Positions 8,166-16,649 of a DNA stretch of 64,000 nt are shown here, in pieces. The stretch spans positions 10,862 through 74,861 of the forward strand of contig CAYJFK010000003.1 of the NCBI GenBank assembly GCA_964369475.1, in the 5' to 3' direction. The position numbers were made by a program, and so were the translations under genes. The number at the start of each line of letters is the position of its first letter. The first letter of the stretch is position 1. The DNA comes from CAYJFK01 sp964369475 (GTDB taxonomy: Bacteria; Bacillota; Clostridia; Oscillospirales; Feifaniaceae). The notes under the pieces are model-generated. The model was not told the origin of the DNA. It did no database searches and saw nothing but the letters and a program-made list of their open reading frames with translations.

Positions 8166-9986
8166 CTACCCTCCAAAGTGATCCTTTACCGCTTTTGCGG
8201 CCGCTACATTCATGCCCTTTACCGCCGCAAGCTCCTCGAGTGTTGCATTTCTTATGCCATCCATAGACTTAAAATGGGCAAGAAGTGTAGCCGCCCTCGT
8301 CTCCCCTATTCCTTCTATCTCGGTAAGCGACGAGGTTAGCGTCTTTTTGCCACGAAGTTTTCTGTGGTAGGCTATTGCATATCTGTGAACTTCCTCTTGA
8401 ATATTTGCAAGCAAAATAAACCCCGGATTGAGCGGCGACGGTGTTATCTCCCCCTCCGCCCCAACAAGTCCCCTTGTCCTGTGCTTATCGTCCTTTACCA
8501 TGCCGAAGGTCGGCAGATATATGCCAAGTTCGTGCATTACTTCGGTTACGGCCGACAGGTGACCTTGTCCGCCGTCTATTAAAAATAGATCGGGCAGTAC
8601 ATCAAATCCGCTATCCCCTGCCTTGTAACGCTTGAACCGCCGCCATATCACCTCTCGCATAGACTCGTAGTCGTCTTGACCGTCGACAGTTTTAATCTTA
8701 AACCGCTTGTAGTCCTTCTTGGAGGGCCGTCCGTTTTCAAAGACAATAATGCCCCCTACAACTTCGCTACTGCCTGTGTTGGAAATGTCTATCGCCTCTA
8801 TTCTAACAGGCATATCCTCCATGCCGCAGAGCTTTGCAAGCTCGGTTACACCTCTGCGCACACGCTCCTCCCTCGACGATGCTTTAAATAGCGCCTCTTT
8901 TGCATTGTTCATGGCAAGAATCATTGCCTTGCGTGCCTCGCCCCTTTGAGGTTGTCTTATATGGACACGCTTGCCTGCCCTGTTTGTAAGATAGTCTTCA
9001 AGCAGTGCCGTGTCGTAGGGCAGGTCAGAAAAGAGAATTTCCTTTGGAATGTCCTCTCGTAACAGATAGTGCTGTTTAACAAATGCCGCCATGCCATCTG
9101 CCAAGTTTTCAAACTCCTCTGCACCTACAACAAAGCTGTCAGACCCTGTCAGCTTGCCGCCCCTAATATACATAACCATAACGGAAGATCGTGCCGAGTC
9201 GCTTGAAAGCGCTATAACATCTCGGTCTACATCAGGAGCGGCTACGACCTTTTGCCGCTCGCCGAGCGAGGTAAGGGCTGCCCTTCTGTCTCGCAGTCTT
9301 GCCGCTTCTTCAAAGCGAAGCTCCTCTGCGGCACGTTCCATGCTCTCCTCTAATTTGCTCATTACCTCTTTGTATTTTCCGTCTAAAAATTCCACCGCTT
9401 CGTGGATGATCTCTCTGTACTCCTCTTTGCTTATCTTGCCTGTGCAAAGTCCCATGCAGTTCTTTATAGAATAGTTTAGACATGGCCGCCCCTTTCCTAT
9501 GTCCTCGGGGAACTTGCGTTTGCAAGAGGGCAGTTTAAATGTCTTTTGCACGGTAGAAACAATTGTTCCCACACTGCCGCTGTACGGCCCGAAATATCTC
9601 GATTTATCTGTCTCCCTTTTTCTCGAAAAGAGAATACGAGGATAGTCCTCCCCAAGTGTTACCTTAACATAGGGATAGTTTTTGTCGTCCTTTAGCAGTA
9701 TGTTATAATGCGGCATGTAGTGCTTTATCTGACTGCACTCCAAAACAAGTGCTTCCATTTCGGTAGAGCACACATAGTAGTCGAAAGAGGCTACATTGTG
9801 AACCATTCGGCGCACCTTTATATAGTGATTGTCTACCCCTGTAAAGTAGGAGGTAACACGATTTTTTAAAATTTTAGCTTTGCCGACATATATAATCTTA
9901 CCGTCGGCATTTTTCATAAGATAGACGCCCGGTAGTTCGGGCAGTGCCTTTGCCGCTTCGAGTAGTTTTGGTATTAGTTCGTTCAA
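8166..9986 (-). CDS. uvrC: Excinuclease ABC subunit C
   Basis: 606 residues. UvrC makes both incisions in nucleotide excision repair. Domains in order: GIY-YIG nuclease (about 15-92, GVYLMKNADGKIIYVGKAK), Cys-rich CXNY region (CLNYSIKNCMGLC, about 168-180), UVR motif (about 200-235), RNase H-like endonuclease (IEAIDISNTG to FLIDGGQGHL, about 395-480) and a helix-hairpin-helix tail ending KAVKDHFGG. The start is TTG at 9986 after AAAGGAGAAGGA. It has its own promoter with a palindrome over the -10 box. Confidence 0.96.
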   Translation of the reverse strand: MNELIPKLLEAAKALPELPGVYLMKNADGKIIYVGKAKILKNRVTSYFTGVDNHYIKVRRMVHNVASFDYYVCSTEMEALVLECSQIKHYMPHYNILLKDDKNYPYVKVTLGEDYPRILFSRKRETDKSRYFGPYSGSVGTIVSTVQKTFKLPSCKRKFPEDIGKGRPCLNYSIKNCMGLCTGKISKEEYREIIHEAVEFLDGKYKEVMSKLEESMERAAEELRFEEAARLRDRRAALTSLGERQKVVAAPDVDRDVIALSSDSARSSVMVMYIRGGKLTGSDSFVVGAEEFENLADGMAAFVKQHYLLREDIPKEILFSDLPYDTALLEDYLTNRAGKRVHIRQPQRGEARKAMILAMNNAKEALFKASSREERVRRGVTELAKLCGMEDMPVRIEAIDISNTGSSEVVGGIIVFENGRPSKKDYKRFKIKTVDGQDDYESMREVIWRRFKRYKAGDSGFDVLPDLFLIDGGQGHLSAVTEVMHELGIYLPTFGMVKDDKHRTRGLVGAEGEITPSPLNPGFILLANIQEEVHRYAIAYHRKLRGKKTLTSSLTEIEGIGETRAATLLAHFKSMDGIRNATLEELAAVKGMNVAAAKAVKDHFGG

Positions 9987-10007
9987 CTGTCCTTCTCCTT
10001 TGGGTTT

Positions 10008-10044
10008 ATATTAGTATTATATACTAATATACTTGTTTTTACAA
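10008..10044 (-). promoter_or_regulatory. uvrC promoter with 23-bp palindrome over the -10 box
   Basis: On the minus strand -35 TTGTAA (10044-10039), 17-nt spacer and -10 TATAAT (10021-10016). A perfect inverted repeat, ATATTAGTAT (10008-10017) and ATACTAATAT (10021-10030) around TAT, is centred on the -10 element. This geometry suits a repressor operator. It is not a LexA box of the Gram-positive type (CGAAC-N4-GTTCG). Confidence 0.7.
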
Positions 10045-10095
10045 ATAAAAAAGAGGGCTGTTTATTTGGGCACCACTCGTCAATCCTCTCTGAAA

Positions 10096-10138
10096 AACCA
10101 AGCTGATACTTCATCCTCGGCGAAGCATCAGCTTGGTT
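10096..10138 (-). terminator. Terminator of the LytTR-DUF3021 operon
   Basis: A 17-bp stem with one mismatch (10096-10112 with 10122-10138), opening AACCAAGCTGAT, followed on the minus strand by TTTTTCAG. It lies 26 nt after the DUF3021 stop. The CCAAGCTG/CAGCTTGG arms recur in the hairpin cluster near 39015. Confidence 0.75.
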
Positions 10139-10163
10139 CTTGCATAGTGTATATTCACAATTG

Positions 10164-10616
10164 TTAGCTTATTTTTATCTTCTCATTTATGGCCTTTATA
10201 TCATTTCGGGTTTTTAAATACACAGCAAACCATATAAAAAAGAAAATTGCAATAAATATAGCAACGAACAAGAAAAGGCTTATAAATGATATATCAATCC
10301 AACGAAGAAGCAGTGCAATGGGGGTCATTGTGACTATATATGCCGTAAAAACAACTACTGTTTGCTTTGCATAGCTCCATTCTTCCACCTCCCAAACAAC
10401 AGAAAATCCTGCAAATACAAATCCTATTACCCCCCACAAAACAGCTTGAATGATAACTGCATTAATTTCGCTTCCAAATAGCGCAATTAGTTCGGGGCTA
10501 ACAGCTCCATAGTAACCTCCCGCATACACTACCGAAAAAACAATGCTTAACAAATAGCCGATTGCTACTCCCAAAGGAAATCCAAGCAGTGCTCTTTTAA
10601 GAAAATTACTTTTCAT
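10164..10616 (-). CDS. DUF3021 membrane protein, partner of LytTR regulator
   Basis: 150 residues from ATG at 10616, preceded by GGAGGT at 7 nt; the longer open frame would start inside that ribosome binding site. Four hydrophobic segments are visible (about 9-32, 47-72, 87-106, 110-133) with a short charged tail. The length and topology are those of DUF3021, a family almost always encoded beside a LytTR DNA-binding protein. In streptococcal LytTR systems such as HdrRM and BrsRM the membrane partner restrains the regulator. I infer the same inhibitory role here. The start codon lies 1 nt after the regulator's stop. Confidence 0.82.
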   Translation of the reverse strand: MKSNFLKRALLGFPLGVAIGYLLSIVFSVVYAGGYYGAVSPELIALFGSEINAVIIQAVLWGVIGFVFAGFSVVWEVEEWSYAKQTVVVFTAYIVTMTPIALLLRWIDISFISLFLFVAIFIAIFFFIWFAVYLKTRNDIKAINEKIKIS

Positions 10617-10617
10617 G

Positions 10618-11067
10618 TTATTTACCTCCAATCCCTAAAGCTCTTTTTATTTGAGTGACATATCGCCTCGAAACATAGGAGACATCTTTGTTGTTTAGTC
10701 TAATGCAAATCGTACCTGTAATACTTAAATCAAATTCCACAACTTTTTTCAAATTCACAATTTCCGTATTGGAAATTCGTATAAATTGGCTTTGATTTAC
10801 TCGCTCAAGCACTTCATACAGTGGTATTTTTAATAGATACTCTGTTTCGCTCGTTCTTGCAAAAACTTTTTTATTTGCCGAGTAAACTCGCACAATGGCA
10901 TTATGGTCAAGCACTTTGGCAATATCGTTTAAAAAACCTACTATTATTTTCGGCTTTTCTTCCGACAATTTTTCTATTAAAGCTTGAACAGTATCATCCA
11001 TTACCGAAGCCTTTATCAGAACTTCAATCTCTTTTTGGTTACTATCTAATTCTACATTTATCTTCAC
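10618..11067 (-). CDS. LytTR-family DNA-binding regulator without receiver domain
   Basis: 149 residues from GTG at 11067, after AAGGAGTG. The C-terminal two thirds (about 50-145) read as a LytTR domain: AIVRVYSANKKVFARTSETEYLL, then SQFIRISNTEIVNLKKV and DVSYVSRRYVTQIKRALG. The N-terminal 45 residues are a short helical region, not a response-regulator receiver, so the protein belongs to the stand-alone LytTR group paired with DUF3021. Such pairs usually regulate themselves and nearby stress or bacteriocin genes. No obvious target gene lies beside it. Confidence 0.88.
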   Translation of the reverse strand: MKINVELDSNQKEIEVLIKASVMDDTVQALIEKLSEEKPKIIVGFLNDIAKVLDHNAIVRVYSANKKVFARTSETEYLLKIPLYEVLERVNQSQFIRISNTEIVNLKKVVEFDLSITGTICIRLNNKDVSYVSRRYVTQIKRALGIGGK

Positions 11068-11105
11068 TGATTCCAGTCACTCCTTTCTAAGTTTAATTAT
11101 AGTAA

Positions 11106-11131
11106 AAACGAGATGAAAAATCATCTCGTTT
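11106..11131 (-). terminator. Terminator-like hairpin upstream of the LytTR gene
   Basis: AAACGAGATGA (11106-11116) pairs perfectly with TCATCTCGTTT (11121-11131) over AAAA; the minus strand continues TTTTTACT. It is one of three minus-strand hairpins in the gene-free 11068-11490 interval. A further small palindrome, GGTTGCA/TGCAACC, sits at 11162-11181. Confidence 0.65.
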
Positions 11132-11297
11132 CTGATAGGTGGTTGATATTGAATGATGTGCGGTTGCAGTGTAATGCAACCTGCTTTCACGTAGTTATGA
11201 TAGCAACTAATATTAAACCATAATAGATCAAATGCTAAAAGTCGGTTTTTTCGAGAATAGCACTTGCAGGTCGCTTTTGCAGTGACTGACTATAAAA

Positions 11298-11324
11298 AAA
11301 CGGATAGCATGATGCTCTCCGTTT
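11298..11324 (-). terminator. Terminator-like hairpin, copy 1 of a dispersed repeat
   Basis: AAACGGATAGCAT and ATGCTCTCCGTTT form a stem with one mismatch, followed on the minus strand by TTTTTTTATA. Nearly the same stem and T tract recur at 45369-45395 after ftsH. No gene ends directly upstream of it, so here it may be a relic or a second-chance terminator for ptsH. Confidence 0.6.
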
Positions 11325-11427
11325 AATATCATATTTAAATGATCTTCGCATAGTTTCTTCGCAAAAACCCACTTACTACGCACATTTGTTGCCAACATTC
11401 AGTTTGCAGAGTTGCAACAACCCTAAA

Positions 11428-11458
11428 TCCCTCCCTATTTAATAAAAAAAGGGAGGGA
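11428..11458 (-). terminator. Terminator of ptsH
   Basis: TCCCTCCCT (11428-11436) pairs with AGGGAGGGA (11450-11458); the loop is A/T rich. It lies 32 nt after the ptsH stop. On the minus strand the stem is followed by TTTAGGG, so the T tract is short. Confidence 0.6.
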
Positions 11459-11490
11459 AATATTTGTCGTTTCTCTTTAGACTTCTTTAA

Positions 11491-11754
11491 CTACTCGCTA
11501 AAGTCGTCGTTAATAAGAGCAACAAGACTTGCAACTGCTTGCTCTTGGTCTTCACCCTGTGCGCTTATTATGATGGTGTCCCCACCCGATACGCCGAGTG
11601 ATAGCACGCCGAGAAGGCTCTTTGCGTTTACTCGTCTATCGTCCTTCTGTACCCAAACAGACGACTTGTAGTCGTTGGCTTTTTGGATAAAATATGTTGC
11701 AGGGCGTGCATGTAGTCCTACGTCGTTTTTTAAAACGGCTTTTTGCTCTGTCAT
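11491..11754 (-). CDS. ptsH: Phosphocarrier protein HPr
   Basis: 87 residues from ATG at 11754, preceded by GGGGGAG; the open frame extends 7 codons further without support. HPr carries phosphate from Enzyme I to sugar EIIA proteins and, in Firmicutes, is also phosphorylated on a serine for carbon catabolite control. Visible: GLHARPATYF with the active histidine (about 15) and NAKSLLGVLSLGV with the regulatory Ser (about 46). Presence of the histidine argues for HPr rather than Crh. No Enzyme I or EII gene is in the window. Confidence 0.95.
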   Translation of the reverse strand: MTEQKAVLKNDVGLHARPATYFIQKANDYKSSVWVQKDDRRVNAKSLLGVLSLGVSGGDTIIISAQGEDQEQAVASLVALINDDFSE

Positions 11755-11792
11755 AATTCTCCCCCTATTAGGCAAGATTGCCTATTGTATCT

Positions 11793-11820
11793 ATTATATA
11801 TCAAATATCGAAAACGTCAA
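11793..11820 (-). promoter_or_regulatory. ptsH promoter and 5'-UTR palindrome
   Basis: On the minus strand -35 TTGACG (11820-11815), 16-nt spacer and -10 TATAAT (11798-11793). The leader holds a perfect palindrome TAGGCAA-GA-TTGCCTA (11769-11775, 11778-11784) just upstream of the GGGGGAG ribosome binding site, a possible operator or RNA hairpin. Confidence 0.7.
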
Positions 11821-11868
11821 CTAAAAGAATGAAAAATAGGCATAATTCACAAATAATTTAGTCAATTA

Positions 11869-12363
11869 TCAATTTAATACCTTCGACATGACGAAAATTC
11901 CGCTCGTATCGAGCTTTTCTGCCGTCACTTTTACCGAACCGCCCGGCGATGCTATGCGACTGCCGCCAAGCATTATGCCTTCAGGGGTAGAGCTACCGAC
12001 CCCTTCGCATGTTATATAAATGGTAAAGTTCTCGGGATCTTCCGCAAGTGTAATGCTACCGTCTGCCATTACAACCTGTCTCATATAGGGTGTTGTTTCG
12101 ATTTTGGTTATTGTGCCCAAGGGTTGTCCGTTTTCGCCGTCGTAGAGTATCTCGCCCTCGTCTATTGCAAGGTATGCCATAATGCGGACAGGCTCTACTT
12201 TTATTTGAAATTCTATACCGACTTCGCCTGCCCCCGATGTAACGCTGTCTACAATGTCGAGCCGCCAAAAGAGCGCCGCACCTGCCGCTACCGCAAAGAG
12301 CAGTATTATTAAATCGAGTATATTAAAAATGCCAAAGAGCTTTGTTTTTTTTCTCTCGGTCAT
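11869..12363 (-). CDS. DUF4330 membrane-anchored protein (second copy)
   Basis: 164 residues from ATG at 12363, which overlaps the previous stop as ATGA and follows GAGGAGGTG. The N-terminus KKTKLFGIFNILDLI leads into one membrane helix (about 15-36), then an extracytoplasmic beta-rich domain of about 120 residues. It aligns with its upstream neighbour over FN(I/L)(L/F)D, the G-E-I...G-x-I-T-x(3)-T/S-P region and a shared Ile/Leu-Thr-Cys strand, so the two are tandem paralogues. DUF4330 has no known function. Its place at the end of an operon with a Wzy/O-antigen-ligase-like protein and a GT4 enzyme suggests a role in extracellular polysaccharide assembly or export. Confidence 0.78.
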   Translation of the reverse strand: MTERKKTKLFGIFNILDLIILLFAVAAGAALFWRLDIVDSVTSGAGEVGIEFQIKVEPVRIMAYLAIDEGEILYDGENGQPLGTITKIETTPYMRQVVMADGSITLAEDPENFTIYITCEGVGSSTPEGIMLGGSRIASPGGSVKVTAEKLDTSGIFVMSKVLN

Positions 12364-12857
12364 GACGACACCTCCTCGTAAGAAACGCCTATGCAAAAGC
12401 TTCTGCCCGATATTCCGTATGTCTGCACAAAGACCTCTGTGCCGACACCAAGTGTAAAGGAGCCTATCGCAACTCTGCCCGAATCTACATTCCCGTTTGC
12501 TTTACAGGTCAAAATAACCTTGTACTTGCCCGGCACATCGACCTCCAAAACCTCGCCTGTGTCTGGATTTGTTGTAATTGCCGTCATGGGGGAGACCTTA
12601 ACGCTCGTTATCTCGCCAAGTTCTGTCTTTCTAACGCCGTCTTTAACAATATCTCCTACACGTGCAGAGTCTTTGTACTCCTCGCCGACATATGTCAGCT
12701 CGAGCTGATAAGAGACCTCAACAGGCTGTCCTGCCACATCTGTTCGCTCAAGGCCTCCGGCAAGGACAAGCACTATGCCAAGTGCGGCAACTATTACCGC
12801 TATTACAAACACATCAAATAGGTTAAATCTTGCCTTTGTCTTTCTTCTATTCACCAT
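12360..12857 (-). CDS. DUF4330 membrane-anchored protein (first copy)
   Basis: 165 residues from ATG at 12857; the longer open frame adds 7 codons. It has the same plan as its paralogue: a basic start (MVNRRKTKARFNLFDVF), one membrane helix (about 14-33), then an extracytoplasmic domain with ARVGDIVKDGVRKTELGEI and VGTEVFVQTYGISGRSFCIG. The start lies 11 nt inside the glycosyltransferase gene and the stop overlaps the next paralogue by 4 nt, so translation is tightly coupled. Function unknown; a polysaccharide-assembly role is inferred from context only. Confidence 0.78.
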   Translation of the reverse strand: MVNRRKTKARFNLFDVFVIAVIVAALGIVLVLAGGLERTDVAGQPVEVSYQLELTYVGEEYKDSARVGDIVKDGVRKTELGEITSVKVSPMTAITTNPDTGEVLEVDVPGKYKVILTCKANGNVDSGRVAIGSFTLGVGTEVFVQTYGISGRSFCIGVSYEEVSS

Positions 12858-13890
12858 GCACCAACTCTCTGTAAACATTTTCTATGCCCTCGGCATACTT
12901 AGTTAGGGTAAATCCCTCGTTGTATAGTTCAAAACCGGCCTCGCCCATCTCTGCTCTTTTTTGCTTGTCAAGGCATAGGTCTACTAAATTTCTTGCAATA
13001 TCTTGGCTGTCATGCTTAGTAAATACCGCCGTTTTACCTGTTGCAACCTCGGGTATTCCTCCGACCGCCGTCAAAAGGCATGGAAGCTTTGCAGACATTG
13101 CCTCCACAAGTGTTAGGGGCAAATTCTCGCTTAGTGACACAAGGGCAAATATGTCTGCCGCCCTGTATGCATCTGTTACATCGCCCTTTTGACCTGCAAA
13201 TATCACGCAGTCTGTGGCGAGAGCTTTGAGTTCTCCTTCGAGAGAGCCGCCGCCTACAAGAAGAAGTTTAAAGCCCTCCACTTGCTCTGCCACAAGCTTT
13301 GCCGCCTTTATAAGCTCTCTGTGGTTCTTGACCTCCTCGAGCCGTGCAACGCATGTAGCTACTATATCCCTCTCTTTTAATCCGAATACTTTCCGCGCCT
13401 CGCCTTTATCCATTTCGGGCACTCCTTTGCAGCCATTCAAAACGACACGAACCTTTTTAGAGGACATGCCGCCCGATATAAGCTCCTTTGCCGCCTCGTT
13501 TGATACGGCAATTACAATATCCGTAACAGCACCGTTGACCGCCGCCATGCGCCGTCCGCCGAGTGTGTGCTTTGTATATACCGTTTTTATCCCAAGCATC
13601 TTTGCGGCAATTCGCCCTGTAAGACAGCCGTGAGTATGCACAATGTCAGGCGATATGCTCTTTATAAGCTTGATATATTTTCCAATATCGCTCAGCGCAA
13701 ATGAGCTGTCGCCCTTTATGTCAGGCTCAATTACCGAGCCGCCTATATCGTTTATACGACGAGCCATAAGACCGCCTTTCGGGAGTGCTGTTATGCAGTC
13801 TATATCACTGCTTTTTGCAAGGATATAGTTTTCTATGCAGACACCGGCACCTCCTATATTTGTGTCGGTCAAAAGTTGCAGTACCCTCAT
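12847..13890 (-). CDS. Glycosyltransferase, GT4 family
   Basis: 347 residues, GT-B fold. The N-terminus MRVLQLLTDTNIGGAGVC is the usual GT4 opening; the acceptor-side half includes SPDIVHTHGCLTGRIAA (about 80-96) and TKHTLGGRR. The donor-binding half contains VATCVARLEEVKNHRELI and the EX7E-type segment SLSENLPLTLVEAMSAKLP (about 256-274) followed by GGIPEVATG. It is cytoplasmic or peripheral and retains anomeric configuration by family. The sugar donor cannot be told. ATGA overlap with the upstream Wzy-like gene. Confidence 0.9.
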   Translation of the reverse strand: MRVLQLLTDTNIGGAGVCIENYILAKSSDIDCITALPKGGLMARRINDIGGSVIEPDIKGDSSFALSDIGKYIKLIKSISPDIVHTHGCLTGRIAAKMLGIKTVYTKHTLGGRRMAAVNGAVTDIVIAVSNEAAKELISGGMSSKKVRVVLNGCKGVPEMDKGEARKVFGLKERDIVATCVARLEEVKNHRELIKAAKLVAEQVEGFKLLLVGGGSLEGELKALATDCVIFAGQKGDVTDAYRAADIFALVSLSENLPLTLVEAMSAKLPCLLTAVGGIPEVATGKTAVFTKHDSQDIARNLVDLCLDKQKRAEMGEAGFELYNEGFTLTKYAEGIENVYRELVHGE

Positions 13891-15773
13891 TGTATATCCT
13901 CTCTTTTAAGGAAGTAACTGCGACTCATTCCGACGGCTATTCCCATAAAGAGCCAGAAGGAGAGCACAATGCGGTAGTTAAACCAAACATAGTCTGTAAG
14001 CCCCTGTATCAGTATTGCCATAATGCCCATGCCGACCGCAAGAATAAGTGTCGATGTCTCTTTCTCTGTTACGTGGTAAAAGCAGGAGAATATCGTTTTA
14101 AAGAACATTAAAAGCAGTGCCGCAAACAAGATTATTCCAAGTGCGCCCGTCTCTATTGTTATCTGCAAAAATAAGTTGTGCGCATGAAGGGCATAAGATG
14201 CGCCCGAGAGCGCGTATGCCGGATAGACCTGCAAGAATACATTGCTTCCCATTCCGATGCCGGGGAGGAACATGTCCTCTATCATGCGGACGCTGGCAGT
14301 CCATATCGACACCCTGTAAGCCGTCGAGGTGTCGGCAAGGTCGCCTATACTCATAATGCGGCTTACAATGGAGGAGGGCAGCACGGCCGGTAAGAAGGGC
14401 ACTGCAACGAGTGCCGGTAGGCCTAATTTTAGGAGATAACTGCTGTACATAAGGAGCATTATTGCTATTGTTATCATGGCGGCAAGCCATGCGCCCCTCG
14501 ACCAAGTGTATATAAGTGCGAGCAGCATAGATGCCGACGATATAGCCCCTGCAAGGCGAAGTTTGCCCTTTTGGCTTATCGTTACACCAATTGCAAGTGG
14601 GAGGAGCATTACAAGATATTCGCCAAATACATTTGGGTTGTCGAATGGCCCGATAACACGAGAGCCTATTTCGGCAAACATCTCTGTATCGATCCAGCTA
14701 ACAGAGCTCTCAAGTCCCACAATGTTTTGGTATATGCCCATAAGCCCAGAGGCAAATCCTGCAAGCAGCATGGCGCTTACCGTTTTTCTAACAAGTCGCC
14801 TGCTCTTTATTGTGTTTGCCGCAACAAAGTACATTAGCATATAAGAAACATGAAGTGCAACGGCAGGTAAGCTCGACATTACATCAACCGATGTAAGCCC
14901 TCCGAATATTCCCGTTACCGCCGCAAATCCGAGCACGCAGAGGTCTACCGCCTCCAGTGCGATTACACGTTTGCCCCTCGCCGCTTTAAATAAAAATGTC
15001 GCAGTTGTGTAGAGCGATAGTAGTGTTAATGGAATTGTCGGTAAAAAAGGCAGTAGCACTATCGTGGCAAGTAGCCCAGCTTCGGGCGATGCCATTACAA
15101 CTGCGCTCATTATTACTGCAACTATCGCAAAAACAACATATACAATGTGGACATAATATGTCGCCATGCCAAACATTGCGCCTATTATTGCAAAGAGCAG
15201 TATATGCCGAGATGCCTTTTCCCTGCGGAAGGTGCTCGCCCTAAGTCCGCCCCAATTTATAAGCAGTTCTCTTAAAATGGCGCTATCTGTAAGCACATTT
15301 CCGAGAGGTTGCTTAGATGTTAGCATTACAAGCCCCAAAAGGCACGATATAACACCGCCCTGCATGGCAAGGCCTGACATTGCAAGTACAATTCCATATC
15401 CTGCCGCATAGAGCTGTACAACGCAGACCAAAAATCCAAAGCTTATAAACAGTGCCCCCATAGACATTAGGTCAGCACGCATTATAAAGTCGAATACAAA
15501 CCATATCCATTTCGATGTAATGCTATTTTCTACCGATTTTGCAAAGCTAAGTCTTAGCTTTTTGAGTGTTGCCATTGGTTTTTTCAGTATTTTATAAAAA
15601 AAACTGCCATTAGATGCTTTTGTCATGTCGGGGTATGTTGTAAGCACCTTTGTTATACAGCTACCCATAACAAGCTTTGCTAAAAATGTACCGAAAGCAT
15701 CTGCCATTTTGCAAAATATACTGCCCGATATCAGTTTTCCGATAAATGTGGATGTTTTGCCGCCCTTATTCAC
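13887..15773 (-). CDS. O-antigen ligase/polymerase (Wzy-like) membrane protein
   Basis: About 628 residues from GTG at 15773, 8-9 nt after GGGAGGTG; an in-frame GTG at 15785 lies inside that ribosome binding site. A cytoplasmic N-terminal region of about 110 residues precedes 10 or more membrane helices. The family hallmark is the cluster RVIGPFDNPNVFGEYLVMLLP, then YTWSRGAWLAA, then the extracellular loop containing AHNLFLQITIETGALG. Such proteins polymerise or ligate lipid-linked glycans outside the membrane. The start is only about 17 nt after the trmD stop, so it is a continuation of the translation operon. The N-terminal extension is longer than usual for the family. Confidence 0.85.
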   Translation of the reverse strand: MNKGGKTSTFIGKLISGSIFCKMADAFGTFLAKLVMGSCITKVLTTYPDMTKASNGSFFYKILKKPMATLKKLRLSFAKSVENSITSKWIWFVFDFIMRADLMSMGALFISFGFLVCVVQLYAAGYGIVLAMSGLAMQGGVISCLLGLVMLTSKQPLGNVLTDSAILRELLINWGGLRASTFRREKASRHILLFAIIGAMFGMATYYVHIVYVVFAIVAVIMSAVVMASPEAGLLATIVLLPFLPTIPLTLLSLYTTATFLFKAARGKRVIALEAVDLCVLGFAAVTGIFGGLTSVDVMSSLPAVALHVSYMLMYFVAANTIKSRRLVRKTVSAMLLAGFASGLMGIYQNIVGLESSVSWIDTEMFAEIGSRVIGPFDNPNVFGEYLVMLLPLAIGVTISQKGKLRLAGAISSASMLLALIYTWSRGAWLAAMITIAIMLLMYSSYLLKLGLPALVAVPFLPAVLPSSIVSRIMSIGDLADTSTAYRVSIWTASVRMIEDMFLPGIGMGSNVFLQVYPAYALSGASYALHAHNLFLQITIETGALGIILFAALLLMFFKTIFSCFYHVTEKETSTLILAVGMGIMAILIQGLTDYVWFNYRIVLSFWLFMGIAVGMSRSYFLKREDIQ

Positions 15774-15790
15774 GGTTTGGCGCACCTCCC

Positions 15791-16612
15791 CTATTTTTTA
15801 TATCCTATACTTTTTAAAAAGTTTATATCCTCTTTTGTTAGATCTGCCCTTTCAAGCAGATCAGGGCGACGTTCGAGCGTTATCTGCAAGGACTGTCGCC
15901 TTTTCCATTTTTCTATCTCACCGTGATTGCCGCCCTTTAGCACCTCGGGTACTTCCATTCCCCTAAAAACGGCGGGGCGAGTATACTGCGGATACTCGAG
16001 TAGCCCTGAATATATGCTCTCGTTTTGGTAGGACTGCTCGCTCGCAAGCACACCGGGCACCATGCGTGCCACTGCATCTATAACCGAAAGAGCAGGGAGT
16101 TCTCCCCCTGTAAGCACGTAGTCGCCCATTGATATTTCCTCGTCTACCACCATGTCGAGAGCCCTTTGGTCTATTCCCTCGTAGTGGCCGCAAAGTAGCA
16201 TTATGCTATCGTGCTGTAAAAGTTCCTTTGCTACCTCTTGAGTAAAGACTCTGCCCTTTGGGGACAGATATATTGTGTGCGGTTTTTTGCCATAGTGCTC
16301 GGTAACTGCCTCTGCGGCACGAACGACAGGCTCTGCCGTCATCATCATGCCACCGCCACCGCCGAACGGATAGTCGTCGCAACGTCTGTGCTTATCGAGG
16401 GTATAAGACCTAATATACCTAATGTCGGTCTTTATATATCCTGCATTTGCCGCACGGCCAATAATGCTCTCCCCCAAAACAGCGGCGCACATCTCGGGAA
16501 AGAGTGTAAGCAAAACAAACGTCATGGGATCTTTTCCCATGCCGTTTGTGCTCTCGCCGCAAGGCCTATTTTGTTCTGCTTGGCTTATAGCCCCCAAGTT
16601 GTCCTTTTCCAT
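15791..16612 (-). CDS. trmD: tRNA (guanine-37-N1)-methyltransferase
   Basis: 273 residues from ATG at 16612 (AAGAGGGC upstream), or 244 from ATG at 16525, which matches the family length and begins MTFVLLTLFPEMC. The first 29 residues look unconserved, so the shorter start may be the real one. TrmD methylates G37 next to the anticodon and prevents frameshifting. Visible: RRCDDYPFGGGGGMMM, the trefoil-knot SAM site LCGHYEGIDQR followed by SMGDYVLTGGELPAL, and PAVFRGMEVPEVLKGGNH. It follows rimM by 37 nt. Confidence 0.95.
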   Translation of the reverse strand: MEKDNLGAISQAEQNRPCGESTNGMGKDPMTFVLLTLFPEMCAAVLGESIIGRAANAGYIKTDIRYIRSYTLDKHRRCDDYPFGGGGGMMMTAEPVVRAAEAVTEHYGKKPHTIYLSPKGRVFTQEVAKELLQHDSIMLLCGHYEGIDQRALDMVVDEEISMGDYVLTGGELPALSVIDAVARMVPGVLASEQSYQNESIYSGLLEYPQYTRPAVFRGMEVPEVLKGGNHGEIEKWKRRQSLQITLERRPDLLERADLTKEDINFLKSIGYKK

Positions 16613-16649
16613 ATAATGCCCTCTTGTCCTCTTGCCCGATTATATAGGG

